Assembly: GCA_017860335.1 (NCBI GenBank) | Contig: JAFNAU010000174.1 | Location: 1-5,003 of the forward strand | DNA: 5,003 nt | Reading direction: 5' to 3' | From: Bacteroidota bacterium | GTDB taxonomy: Bacteria > Bacteroidota > Bacteroidia > Bacteroidales > Paludibacteraceae | Part shown: positions 1 through 5,003 of the stretch, one piece after another | Layout: every line of letters starts with the position of its first letter | How positions within the stretch are numbered: position 1 is the first letter of the stretch | The notes under the pieces: generated by a model | What the model was told of the DNA's origin: nothing | Databases searched by the model: none | The model's input: only the letters and a program-made list of their open reading frames with translations | Translations under genes and position numbers: made by a program

Positions 1-425
1 GCAAACATCTGAACCAGGTTTGTGCCGAGTTTTGGAATAAAAGACAAATTTTCCGGAGTGAAAACCCTGAAGTCAAAGCGGGTTTCTATTTGAGAAATCA
101 ATCCAAGTACCGCTGTTTTTATCTGTTCCGGGTCAATTTTGATGCCCGAGAGTGTGTCAACAGCCAGAAATGTTATTCCGGTGAGTGGTATCAAAAACAC
201 CAGCAGCGATTCCAGTATAATTAATGTTGAACTTAATCCTTTACCCCATTTCTTCTTTTTGGTTAAATATTTCATTTGACCCCGAAGCAGGACAAAAAGT
301 GTCAGAGCTCCCAGGAAACCACTCAGATATGATTTGAGTTCTTTGAAAATAATAATTCCCAGAAAAAGCATCAAAGCGATAAGAATATACTTATATTCAT
401 TATCTTTCATCTGTCGTTCTTTCAT
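1..425 (-). CDS. AI-2E family transporter (PerM/YdiK-like membrane protein), N-terminal part
   Basis: This reading frame is open from an ATG at 425-423 to the left window edge, giving 141 complete codons of a family usually about 340-370 residues long; the C-terminal part lies outside the window. Hydrophobic stretches at about residues 12-28, 32-47 and 66-91 are separated by a basic loop (residues 52-62, with KKKK at 56-59). The GFLGALT...LLRGQM stretch (36-51) resembles the N-terminus of AI-2E family (formerly DUF20) proteins of Bacteroidota. Members are inner-membrane proteins; some export autoinducer-2 or act as ion antiporters, and the substrate here cannot be told. A second in-frame ATG at 410-408 (Met6) is an equally good start: it is preceded by purine-rich AAAGAACGACAG, and family proteins often begin close to that point. 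An in-frame stop at 449-447 limits the start upstream. It is transcribed divergently from nrdJ. Family assignment rests on recognition of the N-terminus only. Confidence 0.8.
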   Translation of the reverse strand, partial: MKERQMKDNEYKYILIALMLFLGIIIFKELKSYLSGFLGALTLFVLLRGQMKYLTKKKKWGKGLSSTLIILESLLVFLIPLTGITFLAVDTLSGIKIDPEQIKTAVLGLISQIETRFDFRVFTPENLSFIPKLGTNLVQMF

Positions 426-814
426 ACAACATACTATATTAATGAATTAATACGGGTTAAAGGGTAAATTAATCCTGGTGAAATTCCGGATTTTCAATGT
501 GTAAAGTTACAATAAAATTCATTTCTGTAATTCATTGAGGATAAATTTTGTGAAATCATTTCCTAGTGTAATAAATGGGAATGAGAATTAAGTATACAAC
601 TCCTGCAAACAGATGCAACTTACCGGCAAATATTTTTTCCGGTTTCTCTATCCGGCTGAATAACATACCTATAACAAATATCCGGTATAATATAATAAAA
701 ATAATTTAATTTTCCAGCTGTTTGATTATTGAAATTTATTTTGGGAAACTTTTCTCATTTTATAAAAATGTATAGTTCTCTATATCTGCTGATTAAAAAT
801 TATTTTGGAAAACA

Positions 815-841
815 TTGAAAAATATTTCGGAAATATATTTG
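815..841 (+). promoter_or_regulatory. Candidate Bacteroidota-type promoter of nrdJ (TAnnTTTG at 834-841)
   Basis: TATATTTG at 834-841, followed by T, fits the Bacteroidota primary-sigma -7 consensus TAnnTTTG exactly. The nearest upstream TTG (815-817) is 16 bp away, a few bases short of the usual gap to the -33 element; TTTG at 804-807 is 26 bp away, too far. Use of this box would start transcription near 848 and leave a leader of about 95 nt before the GTG. The imperfect spacing keeps this tentative. Confidence 0.35.
822..836. promoter_or_regulatory. 15-bp perfect palindrome, candidate operator of nrdJ
   Basis: ATATTTC (822-828) and GAAATAT (830-836) are exact inverse complements around a single G at 829. 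The palindrome overlaps the first three bases of the TATATTTG box at 834-841, a position where a bound repressor would block RNA polymerase. A second, shorter inverted repeat, GGAAA (860-864) and TTTCC (868-872), follows and contains part of the second TTCGGAAATAT copy. The symmetry is observed; operator function is inferred from position only. The bases do not resemble the NrdR box known from other phyla (ACAC...TATAT...GTGT type). Confidence 0.4.
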
Positions 842-900
842 TCGATTATAGAAAAGTTCGGAAATATTTTCCTAAAATTGTATTCTGAAAAATAAGCGGA

Positions 901-930
901 TTGAGATTTCATAATTACTTAACATATAAT
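901..930 (+). promoter_or_regulatory. Sigma70-like hexamers immediately before nrdJ
   Basis: TTGAGA (901-906) and TATAAT (925-930) are separated by 18 bp, a good match to the classical -35/-10 arrangement. Transcription from here would begin near 936-938, only 6-8 nt before the GTG, giving an almost leaderless mRNA. The primary sigma factor of Bacteroidota does not normally use this consensus, and TATAAT is easily met by chance in such AT-rich DNA, so this is a weak call. Confidence 0.2.
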
Positions 931-943
931 ACAATAACCAATC

Positions 944-3490
944 GTGGAAAAAAAGACTTTTACTCAGGAAGATGTTGAAAAAGCAACCAGGGAATATTTT
1001 AATGGAGATGAACTGGCTGCCAAAGTCTGGGCAACGAAATATGCCTTAAAAGACTCATTTGGAAACATCTATGAAAGAACTCCGGATGATATGCATCATC
1101 GTTTGGCAAGTGAAATTTCAAGAATTGAAGAAAAGTACCCAAATCCTTTGTCCGAAAAGGAACTTTTTGAACTGTTCCGTAACTTCAAGTACATCGTTCC
1201 GCAGGGAAGTCCGATGACCGGAATTGGAAACGAACATCAGGTCGCCTCATTATCAAATTGTTTTGTAATAGGTTTTGACGGTGATTCAGATTCATACGGT
1301 GCCATCATTAAAATTGATGAAGAGCAGGTGCAGCTGATGAAACGCCGCGGAGGTGTTGGCCATGACCTCACCCATATCCGGCCCAAAGGTTCTCCCGTAA
1401 AAAACTCTGCGCTTACTTCCACAGGTATCGTTCCTTTTATGGAACGGTATTCGAATTCAACCCGCGAGGTTGCTCAGGACGGACGCCGGGGAGCACTGAT
1501 GCTTAGTGTGGCTATCAAGCATCCGGATGCAGAATCATTCATCGATGCTAAAATGGAATCGGGTAAGGTTACCGGAGCTAATGTTTCTGTAAAGCTGGAC
1601 GACGAATTTATGAACGCAGCCATAAATAATCTGCCATACACGCAGCAATATCCTATAAAAAGCACCAATCCGTGGGTGAAAAAAGATATTGATGCAGCAG
1701 CGCTGTGGAAAAAGATCGTTCATAATGCCTGGCAATCGGCTGAACCCGGCGTGCTTTTCTGGGATACCATTCTGAAAGAATCTGTACCTGATTGCTATGC
1801 CGACCTGGGTTATCGTACGGTTTCAACGAATCCATGCGGTGAAATACCCCTGTGTCCTTACGACAGTTGCCGGTTACTTGCTATTAATCTGTATTCGTAC
1901 GTAAATAAGCCATTTACTAAAGAAGCAAATTTTGATTTTGAGCTTTTCTCCAAACATGTTCAGCTGGCTCAACGCATCATGGATGATATTATTGATCTGG
2001 AAATGGAAAAAATTGACAAGATCATTGCAAAGATAGAATCGGATCCGGAAAGCAAAGATATAAAGAATACCGAGCTTCAACTTTGGGAAAAAATCAAAAC
2101 TAAAACATCGCAGGGACGACGTACCGGTGTAGGCACTACCGCCGAGGGCGATATGCTGGCTGCAATGGGAATTACCTATGGAACTGAAGAAGCTATTGAG
2201 TTTTCGGAAAAAGTACACAAGGCAGTAGCACTTGCAGCTTATCGTTCGTCCGTTAATATGGCAAAAGAACGTGGAGCCTTCGATGTTTATGATGCAAAAA
2301 GAGAAGTAAATAATCCGTTTATCAACCGTATTCGTGAGGCTGATTCCGAATTGTATGAAGACATGAAAAAATACGGTCGTCGAAATATTGCTTGCTTAAC
2401 CATTGCTCCCACTGGTACAACCAGCATCATGACACAGACGACTTCAGGAATTGAGCCCGTATTCATGCCGGTTTACACGCGTCGACGTAAAGTTAATCCC
2501 AATGACAAGAATGTTCATATCGATTTTGTTGACGAAAACGGAGATTCGTGGGAAGAATTTATCGTATTCCATCACAAATTTGTTACGTGGATGGAAGTAA
2601 ATAATTATTCGACTACAAAACATTACAGCAAGGAAGAAATCGATGAATTAATAGCAAATTCTCCTTATTACAAAGCTACAGCCAATGACGTTGACTGGCT
2701 TAAAAAAGTTCAGATGCAGGGTCGCATCCAGAAGTGGGTGGATCACTCTATCAGTGTAACCATCAACCTGCCCAACGATGTTTCGGAAGAACTGGTAGGT
2801 AAACTTTACGAGGAAGCATGGAAATCGGGCTGTAAAGGTGCGACGGTTTATCGCGATGGTTCACGTGCCGGAGTTCTGGTAGCGATGGAAGAGAAAAAAG
2901 AGGAGAAAAAAGATGACAAGGAACGTTGCTTCTGCATTGAAGATGAAAGACTTGTACGTCCGAAGGAATTAAAATGCGATGTGGTACGTTTCCAGAATTC
3001 GAAGGACAAATGGATTGCTTTTGTAGGCTTGTATGATGGAAGACCCTATGAAATTTTCACCGGACTGGCTGATGATGAAGAAGGAATTGTGTTGCCCAAG
3101 AACGTCACCGAAGGGAAAATCATTAAGGTAATAGATGATAACGGCAAACGTTATGACTTCCAGTTTACCAACAAAAGAGGATTTAAGACCACTGTTGAAG
3201 GACTTTCGCATAAGTTTGACAAAGAATTCTGGAACTACGCTAAACTGATTTCCGGTGTATTGCGTTATGGCATGCCGATCGACCAGGTTATCAAACTCGT
3301 ATCCGGTTTACAACTCGACAACGAATCGATCAATACCTGGAAAGTGGGTGTGGAAAGAGCTCTCAAGAAATACATTCCGGACGGAACGCAAATTTCGGAA
3401 CAGGCATGTCCACATTGTGGTCAGAAGGCTTTGGTATATCAGGAAGGATGTTTAACCTGTAAAAATTGTGGTTACTCACGTTGTGGATAA
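944..3490 (+). CDS. nrdJ: Adenosylcobalamin-dependent ribonucleoside-diphosphate reductase (class II, NrdJ with zinc-ribbon tail)
   Basis: This 848-residue protein reduces ribonucleotides to deoxyribonucleotides in the cytoplasm, using adenosylcobalamin to generate the thiyl radical, so it needs neither oxygen nor a separate radical subunit. Visible marks in order: LSNCFV with redox Cys106; NPCGE at 296-300, where Asn296, Cys298 (radical cysteine) and Glu300 match the class I catalytic triad; SCRLLAINL with Cys309, the partner of Cys106; PTGTTS at 489-494, the substrate phosphate loop; a charged linker (about 648-660); a TSCPD-type region (about 670-780); and a cysteine-rich tail. In the tail, Cys822/825 and Cys836/839 probably bind zinc, and Cys842-x4-Cys847 has the spacing of the class I C-terminal redox pair. 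No N-terminal ATP-cone is seen, as the catalytic domain begins almost at once. The start is GTG at 944; an in-frame TAA at 935-937 excludes an earlier start. No Shine-Dalgarno is visible. Length and all catalytic residues are intact. Diphosphate specificity is inferred from the family. Confidence 0.97.
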   Translation: MEKKTFTQEDVEKATREYFNGDELAAKVWATKYALKDSFGNIYERTPDDMHHRLASEISRIEEKYPNPLSEKELFELFRNFKYIVPQGSPMTGIGNEHQVASLSNCFVIGFDGDSDSYGAIIKIDEEQVQLMKRRGGVGHDLTHIRPKGSPVKNSALTSTGIVPFMERYSNSTREVAQDGRRGALMLSVAIKHPDAESFIDAKMESGKVTGANVSVKLDDEFMNAAINNLPYTQQYPIKSTNPWVKKDIDAAALWKKIVHNAWQSAEPGVLFWDTILKESVPDCYADLGYRTVSTNPCGEIPLCPYDSCRLLAINLYSYVNKPFTKEANFDFELFSKHVQLAQRIMDDIIDLEMEKIDKIIAKIESDPESKDIKNTELQLWEKIKTKTSQGRRTGVGTTAEGDMLAAMGITYGTEEAIEFSEKVHKAVALAAYRSSVNMAKERGAFDVYDAKREVNNPFINRIREADSELYEDMKKYGRRNIACLTIAPTGTTSIMTQTTSGIEPVFMPVYTRRRKVNPNDKNVHIDFVDENGDSWEEFIVFHHKFVTWMEVNNYSTTKHYSKEEIDELIANSPYYKATANDVDWLKKVQMQGRIQKWVDHSISVTINLPNDVSEELVGKLYEEAWKSGCKGATVYRDGSRAGVLVAMEEKKEEKKDDKERCFCIEDERLVRPKELKCDVVRFQNSKDKWIAFVGLYDGRPYEIFTGLADDEEGIVLPKNVTEGKIIKVIDDNGKRYDFQFTNKRGFKTTVEGLSHKFDKEFWNYAKLISGVLRYGMPIDQVIKLVSGLQLDNESINTWKVGVERALKKYIPDGTQISEQACPHCGQKALVYQEGCLTCKNCGYSRCG

Positions 3491-3506
3491 TATTAAAAAA
3501 GCATAC

Positions 3507-3555
3507 AATCATCAATAAAAAAGACGGGAAATTCCCGCCTTTTTTATTGATGATT
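3507..3555. terminator. Bidirectional intrinsic terminator shared by nrdJ and the glycosyltransferase gene
   Basis: A 49-bp inverted repeat is centred on A3531. The two 24-base arms pair at every position except A3524/C3538. The core is CGGG (3525-3528) and CCCG (3534-3537), flanked by an A6 run (3517-3522) and a T6 run (3540-3545), so a GC stem followed by a U-tract forms on either strand. The outer arms add ATCATCAAT-type pairing out to 3555. It begins 17 bp after the nrdJ stop, and its right arm includes two bases of the glycosyltransferase stop codon (TAA read at 3556-3554). It therefore should end both convergent transcripts. Confidence 0.88.
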
Positions 3556-4594
3556 ATTCTGCTAACTCTTCATTTGGTGATATTTCGCTGAACTTTTTAT
3601 GTCTCTTGAAATAAAACTCGTAGATCAGGCTATGCTGGGAGATTTCTTTTTGTAACGAAGTGACTGATTTCAGAATATTTTCCTGACGTTTATCCGAAAA
3701 TTTAGACTGAATGGTTCGGAAGTCTGTTCTGGCGTCGGTTACAGCTTTGGCATTCTGATACTTGCCCTGCAGCAACAAATGCAGTGCAGCCAGGTTGTCG
3801 AGATAAAAACGAACATCAAAGACACGTTTCAGACTTTTGTGAGGAAGATTTTTATAAAGGAGTAGTAGGTTGTTTCTGAAATTCAGATAGGTTTTACGCG
3901 GATGTTCGGCATTCAGAGTGCCACCGCCGATGTGATATACCACGCTTTGCGGAATGCAGACAATCCGTCTTGCGCGGCTTTTCAGCCGCCAGCAAAGGTC
4001 AATTTCTTCCATATGAGCAAAAAACTCATCGTCGAGGCCACCGGCTTCCCAATAATCGGCCGAACGGATAAACAAACAGGCTCCTGTTGCCCAGAAAATA
4101 TCCTTTATGTCGTCGTATTGACCCCTATCCTCCTCTACTTCACCAAAAATACGTCCCCGGCAAAACGGGTAACCATACTTATCGATAAACCCGCCGGCAG
4201 CACCGGCATATTCAAAATAATTCCGGCGATGATAAGACAGGATTTTAGGCTGACAGGCAGCCACCTCCGGATTTTCATTCATATAAGTATATAGTGTCGA
4301 GAGCCAGCCTTTTGTAACTTCAACATCCGAATTCAACAACACATAATATTCCGTATTTATGTTTTTCAGTGCTTTGTTGTACCCTCCGGCAAAACCATAA
4401 TTCTTGTCAAAAGCATCCACTTTCACTGTTGGAAATTTTTCGGAGAGAAGCTGCAGCGAATCATCTGTGGAGCGGTTGTCTGCGACAACAACTTCAGCGC
4501 CGGGTACATCTTCTATACTTTTCAGGAGGACTGGCAAAAACTCATTCAGATATTTCTCGCCATTCCAGTTTAGTATTACTACTGATACAGACAT
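3554..4594 (-). CDS. Family 2 glycosyltransferase (GT-A fold)
   Basis: This complete 346-residue protein should transfer a sugar from a nucleotide-sugar donor to an envelope glycan or lipid acceptor, acting at the cytoplasmic face of the inner membrane. GT2 marks: VVILNWNG at residues 5-12; DNRSTDDS at 39-46 for nucleotide binding; NYGFAGGYN at 65-73; LNSDVEV at 87-93, with Asp90 in the metal-binding DxD-like motif; the ATGACLFIR acceptor-loop segment at 169-177; HMEEIDLCWR at 194-203, carrying the probable catalytic acid/base (Glu197/Asp199 region); and VVYHIGGGT at 218-226. The first 230 residues resemble rhamnosyltransferase-like GT2 enzymes (WbbL/RfbF type), but the sugar cannot be told. 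No convincing membrane span is present; the last 100 residues are basic and helical in character. The ATG at 4594-4592 lies 21 bp after the acyltransferase stop, so the two genes are likely one transcript. It ends inside the shared terminator. Confidence 0.93.
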   Translation of the reverse strand: MSVSVVILNWNGEKYLNEFLPVLLKSIEDVPGAEVVVADNRSTDDSLQLLSEKFPTVKVDAFDKNYGFAGGYNKALKNINTEYYVLLNSDVEVTKGWLSTLYTYMNENPEVAACQPKILSYHRRNYFEYAGAAGGFIDKYGYPFCRGRIFGEVEEDRGQYDDIKDIFWATGACLFIRSADYWEAGGLDDEFFAHMEEIDLCWRLKSRARRIVCIPQSVVYHIGGGTLNAEHPRKTYLNFRNNLLLLYKNLPHKSLKRVFDVRFYLDNLAALHLLLQGKYQNAKAVTDARTDFRTIQSKFSDKRQENILKSVTSLQKEISQHSLIYEFYFKRHKKFSEISPNEELAE

Positions 4595-4615
4595 TTTTTT
4601 GTTATTTATTAAAAA

Positions 4616-5003
4616 TCAATTGTTTGCAAATTTCCATCGGCGGTGCGACCAGAGCCAGCAGGAAGGGTCAGCCAGAATTTCCTGTTCAAGCATACGTATG
4701 TATTTCTCTGTAATTTCAAATTTATCACTATCCTTAGGTTGCAAACAAATCGGTACAGGATCACAGCTGTAGTATCCTCTTTTCACTTTACGGATCCGGG
4801 CGTAATAAACAGGAAGATCATAGATTTTTGCAATTGTTTCAGTGCCAGTGAGCACCGGTGTTCGCTGATTCAAAAACTGCGAATAATACCTGATACCCTT
4901 TCTCGAAGGACTTTGGTCTGAAATCAGGCCGATCATTCCGATTTTTCCTTCTTTTCGCATCTCACGGAGTGTATCAAACAAATCGTCAACTTCCACATTG
5001 ACA
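4616..5003 (-). CDS. LpxL/HtrB-like lipid A acyltransferase (lysophospholipid acyltransferase family), C-terminal part
   Basis: The frame is open through the right window edge and ends at TGA (4618-4616), giving the last 128 residues of a protein usually near 290-310 residues. A GTG at 4996-4994 is an internal valine codon, not the start. The segment fits the second half of LpxL/HtrB-type acyltransferases, inner-membrane enzymes that move an acyl chain from acyl-ACP to a lipid A precursor. Visible family traits are the IGLISDQSPSRKG stretch, followed by FLNQRTPVLTGTETIAK (position of the conserved glycine before the substrate pocket), the LPVYYARIRKVKRGYY strand, and the terminal DPSCWLWSHRRWK block typical of the family. 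The catalytic HxxxxD motif lies upstream, outside the window. Substrate (lipid A or another lipid such as an aminolipid) cannot be fixed. The following glycosyltransferase gene suggests a shared role in the cell envelope. Confidence 0.88.
   Translation of the reverse strand, partial: VNVEVDDLFDTLREMRKEGKIGMIGLISDQSPSRKGIRYYSQFLNQRTPVLTGTETIAKIYDLPVYYARIRKVKRGYYSCDPVPICLQPKDSDKFEITEKYIRMLEQEILADPSCWLWSHRRWKFANN

Larger units (their letters stand above)
737..867 (+). repeat. Four degenerate copies of a TATTTYGGRAAA-like motif upstream of nrdJ
   Basis: Four related 12-mers face nrdJ: TATTTTGGGAAA at 737-748, TATTTTGGAAAA at 801-812, TATTTCGGAAAT at 823-834 and AAGTTCGGAAAT at 854-865. The last two share an exact 11-mer, TTCGGAAATAT, at 826-836 and 857-867. 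Start-to-start distances are 64, 22 and 31 bp, close to 6, 2 and 3 turns of B-DNA, so the copies would lie on about the same face of the helix. The matches and spacing are seen directly. That they are operators for a DNA-binding regulator is inference, and in DNA with 20% G+C some resemblance is expected by chance. Confidence 0.45.
426..943. other. Divergent AT-rich intergenic region
   Basis: These 518 bp separate the AI-2E family gene (minus) from nrdJ (plus). No RNA gene and no convincing protein gene was found; the longest plus-strand ATG frame noticed is 44 codons (575-709) and looks random. The stretch 691-870 has about 36 G/C in 180 bases (20%), far below the flanking genes. It contains A- and T-runs, two short palindromes and several copies of a degenerate motif (listed separately). 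I looked for a cobalamin riboswitch, whose conserved B12 box would be expected for a B12-dependent enzyme, and saw none. For the AI-2E gene the best minus-strand promoter trace is TAACTTTA (509-502), one mismatch from TAnnTTTG, but no suitably placed TTG lies upstream of it, so I do not call it. Confidence 0.85.

Noticed and set aside
622..643. ACCGG/CCGGT inverted repeat as a terminator or small-RNA hairpin
   Set aside because: Only five base pairs with a 12-base loop; the T-run lies inside the loop, and no gene ends nearby.
575..709. 44-codon plus-strand frame beginning ATGGGAATG in the intergenic region
   Set aside because: It has no ribosome binding signal, no recognisable motif and a composition that simply mirrors the AT-rich DNA; an Asn/Ile-rich product is what random sequence of this kind gives.
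1874..2218. 114-codon minus-strand frame inside nrdJ
   Set aside because: It lies wholly within a highly conserved gene, and its Phe/Ile/Ser-rich product looks like the antisense image of the nrdJ codons.
2891..2912. Two A6G runs as possible slippery frameshift sites
   Set aside because: In the reading frame they are GAG AAA AAA GAG and GAG AAA AAA GAT, not the X XXY YYZ arrangement, and the full-length frame encodes every domain expected, so no frameshift is needed.
3902..4294. 130-codon plus-strand frame opposite the glycosyltransferase gene
   Set aside because: It is antisense to conserved GT2 motifs, has no recognisable domain and has no promoter or start signal; its length follows from the codon use of the real gene.
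4616..4996. Reading the acyltransferase frame as a complete 126-residue gene starting at GTG 4996
   Set aside because: The frame stays open to the window edge, and the segment lacks the N-terminal half with the HxxxxD motif that every family member needs; it is a truncation by the window, not a short gene.

Overview
The window looks like chromosomal DNA of a member of the Bacteroidota, probably Bacteroidales-like. The class II ribonucleotide reductase and the AI-2E family N-terminus read like proteins of that group. The genes also lack clear Shine-Dalgarno sequences, the intergenic DNA is very AT-rich, and one TAnnTTTG box of the Bacteroidota -7 type lies upstream of the reductase. The lineage is judged from recalled family features, not from a database search.

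Layout: (1) 1-425, minus strand: the N-terminal 141 codons of an AI-2E family (PerM/YdiK-like) membrane protein, cut by the left edge. (2) 426-943: a 518-bp divergent intergenic region without a convincing gene. Its right part (691-870) is only about 20% G+C and holds palindromes, a degenerate repeated motif and candidate promoters facing the reductase. (3) 944-3490, plus strand: a complete adenosylcobalamin-dependent ribonucleotide reductase (nrdJ), starting with GTG. (4) 3507-3555: a near-perfect 49-bp inverted repeat that serves as a shared bidirectional terminator between convergent genes. (5) 3554-4594, minus strand: a complete family 2 glycosyltransferase. (6) 4616 to the right edge, minus strand: the C-terminal 128 residues of an LpxL/HtrB-like acyltransferase, cut by the edge and 21 bp upstream of the glycosyltransferase, so the two are probably co-transcribed.

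Functionally, nrdJ is a self-contained, oxygen-independent source of deoxyribonucleotides that depends on vitamin B12. The acyltransferase and glycosyltransferase pair points to envelope lipid or surface glycan synthesis. The AI-2E family gene belongs to a separate, divergent transcription unit. The genes themselves are ordinary. The least explained part is the AT-rich control region in front of nrdJ, where four copies of a motif close to TATTTYGGRAAA sit at near-integral helical spacing, two of them sharing an exact 11-bp repeat 31 bp apart. I found no new multi-gene system in this window.
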